A stretch of DNA of 32,838 bases from JBDSKH01 sp050245915 (GCA_050245915.1 JBFWWZ010000035.1:1-32838); one strand, 5' to 3'; shown: positions 7,495 to 15,274, counted from the stretch's first letter. Notes: generated by a model not told the origin, from the sequence alone. Made by a program: numbers and translations.

Positions 7495-7803
7495 CTAGCG
7501 GATGCCGGTGATCTTGACGCGGGTCAGCTCGGAGCGGTGCCCCTGGCGCTTCTTGTACCCGGTCTTGTTGCGGAACTTCTGGATGACGATCTTGGGGCCG
7601 CGCTCGTTGCCGATCACCTCGGCGGTCACCTTGATCTTGGCCAGGTCTTTGGCGTCGTGGGTGATCTTGTCACCGTCGACATGCAGCACGGGCGCGAGCT
7701 CGATGGTGCCGTTCTTGTCGGCCTGCACACGGTCGAGGACGACGATGGAGCCGACCTCCACCTTCTCCTGGCGGCCGCCAGCGCGCACGATTGCGTAAAC
7801 CAC
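7495..7803 (-). CDS. rplU: 50S ribosomal protein bL21
   Basis: bL21 is a 50S subunit protein that binds 23S rRNA. The start is the GTG at 7803, giving VVYAIVRAGGRQEKVEVGS and a 102-residue product of normal length. A longer open frame reaching 7866 would put the promoter and leader inside the gene. The C-terminal block NKTGYKKRQGHRSELTRVKI is diagnostic. A GAGGAAA Shine-Dalgarno precedes the GTG. It is the first gene of the rplU-rpmA transcript and has its own promoter overlapping the stop of the upstream membrane-protein gene. Confidence 0.98.
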   Translation of the reverse strand: MVYAIVRAGGRQEKVEVGSIVVLDRVQADKNGTIELAPVLHVDGDKITHDAKDLAKIKVTAEVIGNERGPKIVIQKFRNKTGYKKRQGHRSELTRVKITGIR

Positions 7804-7904
7804 GGGGTTTTCCTCACTTTGGAAAGAGTCTGGGTGGATCGCGCAGGCTTGGCCCAGCGCGCACACCGAAGGTCAATACTAGCCCAGAAACCGGGCTCGC
7901 TCAA
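7804..7904 (-). promoter_or_regulatory. rplU promoter and 5' leader
   Basis: The -35 TTGAGC (7904-7899) and -10 TAGTAT (7881-7876) are separated by exactly 17 bases, one of the two best promoters in the window. The predicted transcript begins near 7869 and has a leader of about 65 bases. The leader contains a possible hairpin, CTGGG paired with CCCAG around a ~19-base loop, which might serve autoregulation by bL21. That last point is inference. Confidence 0.65.
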
Positions 7905-8497
7905 ACCTCGTCGAGGGCGCCGGCGGGAGCGGTCTTCGGCGGGTGGGTCCGCAGCCTCCCCCAGAGCAGCAGGGCCGCCAGCGGCACGACGACGAGCCCG
8001 TCGATCAGGATGTTGAGGGCGCCCGGGAGCACCGAGCGCCCGGCATCCAGCAGGTTGCGCCCGACAGCGCCGAGACCGCCGCTCGCGACCGCCGCCGGAT
8101 CGCTCTGCGAGAAGTTCACCACCACCGCCACCAGGAACCCGAGCACCAGGGTGGCGACGGCGCCCACCACCGCGGCGAGCAGCGCGCGGGTGACGACATG
8201 GGCCATCCGCAACTGGGGCGCGACCGGCGCGATCTGCCAGAACGACAGGAACACCCCGATCGCGAACGGGAGCGGGGCACCGAACGCGACCGGCGCGGAT
8301 GCCGGGAGGATCAGGCTGAGGTAGGCCGCGGCATCCTGACCGTAGCTGACGTCGGTGACGACGTAGACGATCGTGCCGAGGATGCTCTGCAGGGCCAGCA
8401 CCAGGTACACGCCGAGCCCGGCGAGCAGGGCCGACCCGACGCCCGGCCGGGTGAGCGCCTCGACGGCGACATCTCCGAGATCACGCTTCTTCGGCAT
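7901..8497 (-). CDS. Four-TM membrane protein, unknown function
   Basis: This is a 198-residue protein starting MPKKRDLGDVAVEALTRP, with about four hydrophobic segments (near 20-45, 60-88, 105-132 and 155-180) and short charged ends. I do not recognise a family. The last helix region LNILIDGLVVVPLAALLLWG and the ends suggest an integral membrane protein without enzymatic motifs. It lies between the DUF4031 gene (divergent) and rplU (same strand), and its stop overlaps the rplU -35 element. TAGTGT at 8509-8504 is exactly 6 bases before its ATG, suggesting a leaderless mRNA. Confidence 0.8.
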   Translation of the reverse strand: MPKKRDLGDVAVEALTRPGVGSALLAGLGVYLVLALQSILGTIVYVVTDVSYGQDAAAYLSLILPASAPVAFGAPLPFAIGVFLSFWQIAPVAPQLRMAHVVTRALLAAVVGAVATLVLGFLVAVVVNFSQSDPAAVASGGLGAVGRNLLDAGRSVLPGALNILIDGLVVVPLAALLLWGRLRTHPPKTAPAGALDEV

Positions 8498-8503
8498 GCC
8501 GCC

Positions 8504-8539
8504 ACACTAGGTCGGCGACGGAGCCTGCGGGGATAGCCT
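8504..8539. promoter_or_regulatory. Divergent leaderless-type promoters for the membrane gene and DUF4031 gene
   Basis: TAGTGT (minus, 8509-8504) and TAGCCT (plus, 8534-8539) each lie exactly 6 bases before the start codons at 8497 and 8546. The whole intergenic space is 48 bases, so the two promoters are back to back. No clear -35 elements are visible and neither gene has a Shine-Dalgarno. Confidence 0.45.
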
Positions 8540-8545
8540 GGCCGG

Positions 8546-8809
8546 GTGATCCTCATCGACGAGCCGATCTGGCCCGCCCACGACACGGTGTGGGGACACC
8601 TGGTCAGCGACACCTCGCTCGACGAGCTGCACGCGTTCGCGCGCGCGGCCGGCATCCCGCCGCGCGGGTTCGACAACGACCACTACGACTACCCCATCCA
8701 CCGTCGCGAGGCGCTCATCGCGCAGGGCGCCGTCCCGGTCACCGGGCGGGAGCTGCTGCGCCGTCTGCAGGCCGCCGGACTGCGCGTCCGGCAGGTCGAC
8801 AAGCGGTGA
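8546..8809 (+). CDS. DUF4031 domain protein
   Basis: This 87-residue protein runs ILIDEPIWPAHDTVWGHLVSD at its N-terminus and contains DELHAFARAAGIPPRGFDNDHYDYP, the hallmark of DUF4031, a short actinobacterial family of unknown biochemical role. The conserved Trp/His and Asp/His/Tyr residues (WPAHDTVWGH, FDNDHYDYP) suggest a compact metal- or nucleotide-handling fold, but that is speculation. The start is a GTG with no Shine-Dalgarno. It is transcribed alone, divergent from the membrane gene, and runs tail-to-tail into the propeller-like gene with an 10-base gap. Confidence 0.88.
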   Translation: MILIDEPIWPAHDTVWGHLVSDTSLDELHAFARAAGIPPRGFDNDHYDYPIHRREALIAQGAVPVTGRELLRRLQAAGLRVRQVDKR

Positions 8810-8819
8810 GCGGGGACGC

Positions 8820-10229
8820 TCACCAGCGCGCGAGCAAGCCCGGCCATTCGGCGACCAACGTGCCTGCCCAGATGTCGATGACCACCAGGGTGACGTCACG
8901 GGGACGCGCTTCGACCGCGTAGCCGTCGCTGACACTCGGGGAGTCGCCTGCCGGCGATACCTCGGCCACGAGATAGCGATCGTTCGGCGTGACCTGGTAG
9001 CGGAGCACGTCACCCGCCGGGTCGGCGGTACGGAACAGCATCGACGACGATGCTCCGTCGTCGATGGCGATGAAGCTGTCGAACGCCGTGAAATCCAGGT
9101 TCGGGACGACAGCCCTCTCGATCCGACGCCCGTCGCGGACCGGCACCACGTCGGCAATGTAGGGCGGTACGCCCGTGGTGACCGAGGGCGATCCTTGCAC
9201 GCGGGTCTCGGCGCCGGTGTCGAGGTCGTAGATCAGCGGACCCAGAGTGTCGGTCACGGAGAGCCGCCGTCTGTCGCCTGCCAGTGCGACCAGCTCCGCA
9301 TACCGGGCCACCAACGCGGGGGGCTCCGTCGACCCGGATTCGTAGCGGAGGATGTCGCCGCCACGCGTGTGGACGTAGGCAGCTGACGTTCCCGGGATCG
9401 GGATGATGGCGTCGACGGCAAGCGCTCCACCGCCCAGGCCCGTCACCAGCTCGGGAACATGGTTCCCGGTGAGATCGACCCGGAAGAGCGCGTGGTCGAA
9501 CAGTGGCACCGAGGTGCTCGGGTCCGACGTACTGCTCGAAAAGGTGTAGAGAACGTCGGTGCCGGCGCTCTGCAGGTTCCCGATCCAGCCGGGAGTCCCG
9601 CCGGGCGACTCCAGCTCTTCGGAGTTCGAACTGCCGTCGATCGCGACGATCGACGCGCGACTCGTGCCGCCGCCCCCGGTGACGACCAGCATCGCCGCCG
9701 CGTCGATCGGCAGGAAGTCCTGAATCCCATTCCCGGAGTACACCACTCCCGGTTCGGACCCCGGCGTCGCGGTCACGATGCGGTCCCCGCTCGCCGCACG
9801 CTCCAACCAGGTGAGCTGGAGCGGCGGCGTCCGCACGACCTGGTCCACGTCGACGGTCGCGCCTCCGGCGGCTGCCCGCACGCCGGCGATGTGGACGTGA
9901 TAGGAGGTGTCGTACTCCAGGGCCGAGTCGAAATGCACCAGAACGACGTCGCGGTCCTGCTGGACGGTGACGGGGGTGTCGGGCGTGACGGTCACGGCGG
10001 CATCCCCCAGTGGCGCCACGGCTTCATGGAACACGATTCGCAGTGATGCCGGCGCGACGATGGCCGCTTGGATGTCAACCTGAGCGCCTTCGACGCGGGG
10101 CCCCTGCATCACGGACGCGGTCCCGAATCCTGCGCAGGCGACCGCGAGACAGACGATCGCACCGATGAGGCCGCGGCGGAATCTCCGGCCGCCGTCAGTA
10201 GAGGTAGGGCTCACTGGGCTCGTCGACAC
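8820..10229 (-). CDS. Secreted or anchored protein with Ig-like domain and propeller-like repeats, unknown function
   Basis: The 469-residue product has a Ser/Thr/Pro-rich start, a basic stretch RRFRRG and a hydrophobic segment at about 20-40 (LIGAIVCLAVACAGFGTASV), so it is exported or membrane-anchored. Residues ~48-130 resemble an Ig-like SbsA-type domain (ASLRIVFHEAVAPLGDAAVT...YDTSYHVHI). The rest is beta-rich with spaced Gly/Asp motifs typical of propeller-like folds. It is the third gene of a leftward operon after the COG0701 permease and the TIGR03943 protein; its GTG start overlaps the latter by 35 bases (an in-frame GTG at 10214 is an alternative). I can assign no specific function. 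Context suggests an extracytoplasmic partner of the permease system. Confidence 0.72.
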   Translation of the reverse strand: MSTSPVSPTSTDGGRRFRRGLIGAIVCLAVACAGFGTASVMQGPRVEGAQVDIQAAIVAPASLRIVFHEAVAPLGDAAVTVTPDTPVTVQQDRDVVLVHFDSALEYDTSYHVHIAGVRAAAGGATVDVDQVVRTPPLQLTWLERAASGDRIVTATPGSEPGVVYSGNGIQDFLPIDAAAMLVVTGGGGTSRASIVAIDGSSNSEELESPGGTPGWIGNLQSAGTDVLYTFSSSTSDPSTSVPLFDHALFRVDLTGNHVPELVTGLGGGALAVDAIIPIPGTSAAYVHTRGGDILRYESGSTEPPALVARYAELVALAGDRRRLSVTDTLGPLIYDLDTGAETRVQGSPSVTTGVPPYIADVVPVRDGRRIERAVVPNLDFTAFDSFIAIDDGASSSMLFRTADPAGDVLRYQVTPNDRYLVAEVSPAGDSPSVSDGYAVEARPRDVTLVVIDIWAGTLVAEWPGLLARW

Positions 10230-10968
10230 CGATCACCCCCGACGGGGCAACCGCGAGCGGCGCGGGGCTGGCGCTGCTTCGATTCGAGGCGAACTCGCCA
10301 GTCACCTCCACCCAATCGCCGGGCTGGAAGGTGGACGACCAGCCCGGCATATACACCGGCACGCCGATCGGCTGAGCGTCCACCGCACAGCAGGTGATCG
10401 TGAAGCGCGTGACGAAGAAGACGTCATCCGCGACGGGATCCGGGGTCACGAAACCGATCACATCGACGGGCTTGCCGGCATAGAACACCGGATCACTTGT
10501 CTGAGCGAGAATCGACGACCATTCGACGACGGTGTAGCGGCTGAACGTGGGTCCGTCGGCGGCGGCGGCGTCAGCGAGCGATGCGGCCTGGAGGTCGGCC
10601 TGCGACGAGGTGACATCTCGCTGTGTCGCCGTGGCCGCCGACAAGGTAGCCGGTGGCAAGACGACTGCGGCCACGGCTATGACCGCGGCGACGAAGAGCG
10701 CGCCGAGCGAGAGTACGCGCTGCAACGGCCGCTCGCGGACGTCATCGTCGTGGTCGCGGTCGTGATCGCTATCGACGTGTTCGCGACCGGAGATGGCGAC
10801 GTGGGCGATCACGAATCCGAGCGCGATCACAGCCATGGTGATCGTGAAGACCACGTAGCGCGGGTGGATGTACAGCACGAGCTGTCCCGTGACACCGAGC
10901 CAGATGGTGCCGACCGAGATCACGCCGATCAGCAGGACGCCGCGCCAGCGACAGAACTCAGCCCACAA
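10195..10968 (-). CDS. TIGR03943 / DUF1980 family membrane protein (YcgQ-like)
   Basis: The 257-residue protein has two or three N-terminal TM segments (10-30, 38-60 and 85-105). Between them lies an acidic/His loop, EHVDSDHDRDHDDD at 63-76, and then an extracytoplasmic C-terminal domain holding the family's diagnostic TRFTITCCAVDAQPIGVPVY block with adjacent Cys193-Cys194, and a QPGDWVEVTGEF strand. TIGR03943 proteins are regularly paired with COG0701 permeases, like Bacillus YcgQ with YcgR, and a link to metal (zinc) homeostasis has been proposed from comparative genomics, as I recall. The start is a TTG overlapping the permease stop by 11 bases. The His/Asp loop and Cys pair fit metal binding. 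No Zur box was seen. Confidence 0.85.
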   Translation of the reverse strand: MWAEFCRWRGVLLIGVISVGTIWLGVTGQLVLYIHPRYVVFTITMAVIALGFVIAHVAISGREHVDSDHDRDHDDDVRERPLQRVLSLGALFVAAVIAVAAVVLPPATLSAATATQRDVTSSQADLQAASLADAAAADGPTFSRYTVVEWSSILAQTSDPVFYAGKPVDVIGFVTPDPVADDVFFVTRFTITCCAVDAQPIGVPVYMPGWSSTFQPGDWVEVTGEFASNRSSASPAPLAVAPSGVIGVDEPSEPYLY

Positions 10969-11986
10969 GGTTCACCAGCCATCCGACTGCAGCGGAGGCG
11001 AGCACGATGATCGCCACCAGTTGCACCAGGGTGCGGGTCGTGAACGTGGTGCGTAGCAGGGCGATCATCTTGATGTCCAGCATCGCGCCGAACAGAAGGA
11101 ACGTCACGATCGACCCCGGCAAGAAGGTGCTCGCGAACGGCAGGATGAAGAACGCGTCGACGTTCGAGCAGACGGATATCACGAACGCGAGGCCGATCAT
11201 CGCCACGATCGACCACACCGGATCCGACCCCAGCGCGACGAGCACACTGCGCGGCACCGCCGTCTGTACCAGTGCGGCGGCGAGCGCGCCGACGAACAGG
11301 GCGGGCAGCAGAGCCGCCGACTCACGCCCGAACAACCGGATACTGCGGTCCATCCGGGAACCCTCCTCGGCGTGAGCAGGTAGCCGGCACTCGTCCGCGA
11401 ATCGACGGGTGAGCAGCTGGTCGGGGTCCGGATGCCGACTGAACACCCAGCCGAGCAGGTTCGCGATCACGAAACCGCCCGCGAGCCGGGCGACGAGGAT
11501 GCCGTCGTCGAACCCGAATGCCTGGTGCGTGGTCACGATCGTGATCGGGTTGATGATCGGAGCCGCAAAGAGGAACGTCATCGACTCGGCGACCGTCAGC
11601 CCTCGTACCATGAGGCCGCGCGCGAGAGGAACGTTGCCGCATTCGCACACCGGCAAGAACATGCCGATCAACGAGACCACCACGCGGCGCAGCCACGGCG
11701 TCCGCGGGAGCGCTCGGACAATCCATGCCTCGGGCAGCCAGACGCGCACCACGATCGACAGGACGATGCCGAGCACGACGAACGGCATCGATTCCACGAG
11801 AACGCTGAGTGCGAGTGTGATGCCGTCCTGCACGCGGTCCGGGAGAACCCCCGGCGGGACGGGTGACACGATTCGCGCGACGGTGATGCACACCAAAATC
11901 GCCAGACCCACGACAAGGTACGTGCGGCTCGGCACGCGCGCCGCACCCGATCGCACCTCCGGGCCCCACTCTCGCGTGCCTGTCAC
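10958..11986 (-). CDS. COG0701 permease (ArsP/DUF318 family, YcgR-like)
   Basis: This 342-residue integral membrane protein has about eight TM segments. The family signatures are present: FLPVCECGNVPLARGLM with Cys114-Glu-Cys116, AAPIINPITI at 141-150, and SVCSNVDAFFILPFAS with Cys273, followed by FGAMLDIKMIALL. Relatives transport or extrude organoarsenicals (ArsP) or, with a TIGR03943 partner, are suspected metal-related permeases. The partner gene follows directly with overlapping ends, so the two probably form a complex. The start is a GTG at 11986 with TAAGGT 6 bases before it. The gene is 39 bases downstream of the rne stop on the same strand. Confidence 0.88.
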   Translation of the reverse strand: MTGTREWGPEVRSGAARVPSRTYLVVGLAILVCITVARIVSPVPPGVLPDRVQDGITLALSVLVESMPFVVLGIVLSIVVRVWLPEAWIVRALPRTPWLRRVVVSLIGMFLPVCECGNVPLARGLMVRGLTVAESMTFLFAAPIINPITIVTTHQAFGFDDGILVARLAGGFVIANLLGWVFSRHPDPDQLLTRRFADECRLPAHAEEGSRMDRSIRLFGRESAALLPALFVGALAAALVQTAVPRSVLVALGSDPVWSIVAMIGLAFVISVCSNVDAFFILPFASTFLPGSIVTFLLFGAMLDIKMIALLRTTFTTRTLVQLVAIIVLASAAVGWLVNLVG

Positions 11987-11992
11987 AGAGTG

Positions 11993-11998
11993 ACCTTA
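11993..11998 (-). promoter_or_regulatory. Candidate -10 TAAGGT, leaderless start of the permease operon
   Basis: TAAGGT is followed by 6 bases (cactct) and then the GTG start at 11986. There is no Shine-Dalgarno. It lies in the 39-base gap after rne, giving the accessory operon its own start. No Zur- or ArsR-type palindrome is visible in the gap. Confidence 0.42.
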
Positions 11999-12025
11999 GG
12001 CTACGGCGCGCGGGCGTCGGAGGCG

Positions 12026-14353
12026 TTACTCCGGCGAGTCCGGGGTCTCCGGCGTGACGACGGCTCCGGCGCTGCCGGCCCGGCGCGAGCGGCGGCTGCG
12101 GCCCGTTCCGGGCTGCGACGGCTCCGGCAGCGCCTCGAGCACCGAGCCCAGGATCTGCTCCGCGTCCTGCGTGCTGATCTTGCGCTGACCGCGCGGGGCC
12201 TTCGCGACCGGGATGTCGAGGATCTCGACAGCGGCCTCGGCGGCCGCACCGACCGCCTGCTCCGCCACGGTCGGCTCGACCTCGGGAACGGTGATCGACG
12301 CGGTGTCGGTGTGCGGGACGGTGCTCTTCGCGATCTGCGCGAGCGCGTTGCGCACGTCTTCGGTGATGGCGTGCGTGCCCGCCGACCCGAGACCGTTCTT
12401 CGGGGCGGTGGTGCCGCCTCCCGAGCCACCGCGGCCGCGCCGGCCGCGCGAGGAGCCGCCGCTCGGGCCGCGGTCCCCGGTCTCGGCCTGCGCGGGCCGG
12501 TGCTTGAACACCGGTTCGTGGTGCACGATGATGCCGCGACCGGCGCAGACCTCGCAGTTCTCGCTGAACGACTCGAGCAACCCGAGGCCGAGCTTCTTGC
12601 GGGTCATCTGCACGAGACCGAGCGAGGTGACCTCGGCGACCTGGTGCTTGGTGCGGTCGCGCGAGAGGCATTCCACCAGCCGGCGCAGCACGAGGTCGCG
12701 GTTGGATTCGAGCACCATGTCGATGAAGTCGACGACGATGATGCCGCCGATGTCGCGCAGCCGCAGCTGGCGCACGATCTCTTCCGCGGCCTCCAGGTTG
12801 TTCTTGGTGACCGTCTCCTCCAGGTTGCCGCCGGAGCCGACGAACTTGCCGGTGTTGACGTCGATGACGGTCATCGCCTCGGTGCGGTCGATGATCAGCG
12901 AGCCGCCGGAGGGCAGCCACACCTTGCGGTCGAGCGCTTTCTCGATCTGCTCGGAGATGCGGTACTGGTCGAACGAGTCGACCTCGTTCTCGTACTTCTC
13001 CAGGCGGTCGGCGAGGTCGGGCGCGACAGCGGTGACATAGGACGAGATGGTCTCGAGCGCGTCGTCACCTTCGATGACCAGCTTCTGGAAGTCCTCGTTG
13101 AACACATCGCGGACGATCTTGATCAGCAGATCGGGCTCGCTGTGCAGCAGCGCCGGCGCCTGCTGGGTCTCGACGGCGTGACTGATCTCGGCCCACTGGG
13201 TGGTGAGGCGGTTGACGTCGAGGGTGAGCTGCTCTTCGGTGGCGCCTTCGGCGGCGGTGCGGACGATCACGCCGGCGTCGTCGGGCAGCACCTCTTTGAG
13301 GATCTTCTTCAGGCGCGCACGCTCGGTGTCGGGCAGCTTGCGGCTGATGCCGTTCATCGAGCCGTTCGGCACGTAGACCAGGTAGCGGCCCGGGAGCGAG
13401 ACCTGCGAGGTGAGGCGGGCGCCCTTGTGGCCGACGGGATCCTTGGTCACCTGAACGAGCACCTTGTCGCCCGGCTTGAGCGCGAGCTCGATGCGGCGGG
13501 CCTGCTGGCCCTTGTTGCCGTCGCTCTCCGCCGCGGCCTGGGCGGCATCCCAGTCGACCTCGCCGGAGTACAGCACCGCGTTGCGCCCGCGGCCGATGTC
13601 GACGAAGGCCGCCTCCATGCTCGGGAGCACGTTCTGCACCCGGCCGAGGTAGACGTTGCCGATGAGGCTGGCGTCGGCGGCGCGTGCGACGTAGTGCTCG
13701 ACGAGCACGCCGTCTTCGAGCACGCCGATCTGGATGCGGCCGAACTTGGAGCGGACCACCATGACCCGGTCGACGCTCTCGCGGCGTGCGAGGAACTCGG
13801 CCTCGGTGATCACGGGACGACGGCGTCCGGCGTCGCGCCCGTCACGCCGGCGCTGCTTCTTGGCCTCGAGCCGCGTGGAGCCCTTGACGCGCTGCGGCTC
13901 GGTGATCGGCTCGGGCTGCTTGCGCGGCTGACGCACGCGCACCGTCGTGTTGGGGGCGTCCTCGCCGTCGCGCGGCCCTTCGCCTGAACGGCGACGGGAC
14001 CGGCGCCGTGCGGTGCCGCCGGCCTCGGAGTCGTCGATCGCACCGGGCACGGGCGTCGGCAGGTCGGGTGCCTGGAACATGACGGCGAACGGCGACGCGG
14101 GGGCGGCAGCGGGCTCCGCGGCCTTTCCGGCTGCGGTCGCCTTCGCGGCCTTCGGCGCCTTCGCCGCCTTCTCGGCCTTCGGCTTCGCGGCCCGCTTGGG
14201 CTTCGCCTCCGCGGCGTCGGGGGTCAGCTCGACACCGGTCGCGCTGGTCGCGCTGACGGCCGTGGCCGCGGATTTCGGTGCCGAGGTGCGGCGGCGCGGG
14301 GCCTTCGCGGGAGCCTCGTCGTTCGCGGGCAGGTTCTCTGAATCGCTGGCCAT
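12026..14353 (-). CDS. rne: Ribonuclease E/G
   Basis: This 775-residue endoribonuclease handles mRNA decay and rRNA/tRNA processing. A low-complexity Ala/Lys/Pro-rich region (1-180) precedes the catalytic core: an S1-type RNA-binding stretch (about 225-315; GNVYLGRVQNVLPSMEAAFVD), the DNase I-like region with Asp498 in VIDVNTGKF and Asp542 in VVDFIDM, and the zinc-link CEVC (Cys600-Cys603). A C-terminal Ser/Gly/Arg-rich tail with RGRRGRGG then follows. Such flanking disordered arms on both sides of the core are typical of actinobacterial RNase E. The start is ATG 14353, preceded by GAGGAG with 6-base spacing; an upstream GTG at 14392 lacks a Shine-Dalgarno. The long 5' region suggests possible autoregulation, as in E. 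coli. Confidence 0.95.
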   Translation of the reverse strand: MASDSENLPANDEAPAKAPRRRTSAPKSAATAVSATSATGVELTPDAAEAKPKRAAKPKAEKAAKAPKAAKATAAGKAAEPAAAPASPFAVMFQAPDLPTPVPGAIDDSEAGGTARRRSRRRSGEGPRDGEDAPNTTVRVRQPRKQPEPITEPQRVKGSTRLEAKKQRRRDGRDAGRRRPVITEAEFLARRESVDRVMVVRSKFGRIQIGVLEDGVLVEHYVARAADASLIGNVYLGRVQNVLPSMEAAFVDIGRGRNAVLYSGEVDWDAAQAAAESDGNKGQQARRIELALKPGDKVLVQVTKDPVGHKGARLTSQVSLPGRYLVYVPNGSMNGISRKLPDTERARLKKILKEVLPDDAGVIVRTAAEGATEEQLTLDVNRLTTQWAEISHAVETQQAPALLHSEPDLLIKIVRDVFNEDFQKLVIEGDDALETISSYVTAVAPDLADRLEKYENEVDSFDQYRISEQIEKALDRKVWLPSGGSLIIDRTEAMTVIDVNTGKFVGSGGNLEETVTKNNLEAAEEIVRQLRLRDIGGIIVVDFIDMVLESNRDLVLRRLVECLSRDRTKHQVAEVTSLGLVQMTRKKLGLGLLESFSENCEVCAGRGIIVHHEPVFKHRPAQAETGDRGPSGGSSRGRRGRGGSGGGTTAPKNGLGSAGTHAITEDVRNALAQIAKSTVPHTDTASITVPEVEPTVAEQAVGAAAEAAVEILDIPVAKAPRGQRKISTQDAEQILGSVLEALPEPSQPGTGRSRRSRRAGSAGAVVTPETPDSPE

Positions 14354-14657
14354 TTCTGGCTCCTCATCCGGCTGGGCGGCCGCGCTGCCCACCGGGTACT
14401 CTCGTGCGGCGGTGCGCTCGCGCGGCCCCCGCTAATCCTGTGCTGTCCGGCCGTCGGCGGCCGTTGCGCCCTGTCACGGCGCCCGTACTGTCACTACGGT
14501 TCGCAAACTGGCTATGCGACGCGGTGCAGAATCGATGCACTCGCGGCCGGGGATGTGCCGGGTGGGCACTGCCCCCGTAAAGCTTCATGTGATGCCTGAT
14601 CGGGCGCGGCCCGATTGGCTGAACCGATTATCGCACGGGGATTGGGATAATCGGCCC
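14354..14657. other. 304-base intergenic region between divergent rne and VKOR genes
   Basis: No gene is evident; the open frames here are low-quality and lack starts or known motifs. The region holds the rne Shine-Dalgarno (GAGGAG), a direct repeat GTGACAG-N10-GTGACAG on the minus strand (14494-14471), two hairpins (GTGCC/GGCAC at 14555-14569 and ATCGGG/CCCGAT at 14599-14615), and the 9-bp inverted repeat with -10 hexamers at its VKOR end. If the minus-strand GATAAT at 14632-14627 starts rne transcription, the rne leader would be about 265 bases. Confidence 0.6.
14624..14654 (+). promoter_or_regulatory. Perfect 9-bp inverted repeat over the VKOR promoter, with -10 GATAAT
   Basis: CCGATTATC (14624-14632) and GATAATCGG (14646-14654) are perfect inverted repeats 22 bases apart centre to centre, two helical turns. 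The right arm contains the -10 GATAAT (14646-14651), extended by an upstream TG, 6 bases before the VKOR ATG. The left arm gives the same GATAAT on the minus strand, facing rne. The expected role is a dimer-binding operator or symmetric divergent promoters. Confidence 0.55.
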
Positions 14658-15260
14658 ATGACCGCACCAGACACCGCCGCGCGCCGCCCCTGGGCGCTCT
14701 CCGTCTTCCTCATCGTCGTGGGGGTGCTCGGCTGGTGGGCGGCGTTCTCGCTCACCCTCGACAAGTTCGCCCTCCTCGCCGATCCGGAGGCCGCGCTCGA
14801 CTGCAACTTCAGCCCGCTGGTGCAGTGCGGCAAGAACCTCGACTCCTGGCAGGGGGCGGTGTTCGGATTCCCCAACCCGCTGATCGGCCTCGGCGGGTTC
14901 GTCGCGCCGATCGCCGTCGGCGTCGGCCTGCTCGCCGGCGCCCGCTTCGCCCGCTGGTTCTGGATCGCGTTCAACATCGGCGTGGCCGGCGCTCTCGCCT
15001 TCGTCATCTGGCTGATCTCGCAGAGCGTCTACGTGCTCGGCACGCTCTGCCCGTGGTGCATGCTCGTCTGGTCGGTCACCATCCCGCTGTTCTGGGTGGT
15101 GACGTTCCGCAACGCCGCCGAGGGCGTGTTCGGCGAGCCGCTCCGCCGGGTCGGCCACGCCCTGATGCCCTGGGTCGTGCCGATCACCGTGGCGTGCTAC
15201 CTCGTGGTGGCGGTGCTCGCACAGCTGCGCCTGGACATCCTCCGGGCATTCTTCGGGTGA
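14658..15260 (+). CDS. Vitamin K epoxide reductase (VKOR) family protein
   Basis: This 200-residue membrane protein reoxidises DsbA-like oxidants by passing electrons to quinone. It has about five hydrophobic segments. The loop cysteines Cys49 and Cys57 (in DCNFSPLVQCGKN) and the active-site pair Cys131-Pro-Trp-Cys134 (TLCPWCMLVW) are all present. A conserved Ser/Trp-rich stretch (SWQGAVFGFPNPLIGL) follows the loop cysteines, as in bacterial VKORs. The ATG at 14658 is chosen because a GATAAT lies 6 bases before it and the longer upstream frame is low-complexity. The DsbA-like gene follows 21 bases later, giving the standard VKOR plus thiol oxidase pair that replaces DsbB/DsbA in actinobacteria. 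Confidence 0.93.
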   Translation: MTAPDTAARRPWALSVFLIVVGVLGWWAAFSLTLDKFALLADPEAALDCNFSPLVQCGKNLDSWQGAVFGFPNPLIGLGGFVAPIAVGVGLLAGARFARWFWIAFNIGVAGALAFVIWLISQSVYVLGTLCPWCMLVWSVTIPLFWVVTFRNAAEGVFGEPLRRVGHALMPWVVPITVACYLVVAVLAQLRLDILRAFFG

Positions 15261-15268
15261 GCGGCAGA

Positions 15269-15274
15269 TAAACT
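15269..15274 (+). promoter_or_regulatory. Candidate -10 TAAACT before the DsbA-like gene
   Basis: TAAACT lies 7 bases before the GTG at 15282, within the 21-base gap after the VKOR gene. It would allow the thiol oxidase gene to be made independently as a leaderless mRNA in addition to read-through. Confidence 0.35.

Noticed and set aside
11987..12025. Zur or ArsR box before the permease operon
   Set aside because: I looked for an AT-rich palindrome of the TGAnAATnATTnTCA kind and saw none in the 39-base gap.
11990..13987. Long rightward open frame antisense to rne
   Set aside because: Low-complexity product with no motif; rne on the other strand has all catalytic residues.
14364..14588. Small leftward frame in the rne-VKOR gap
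   Set aside because: Arg/Gly/Pro/His-rich, overlaps the rne Shine-Dalgarno, and has no recognisable start signal.
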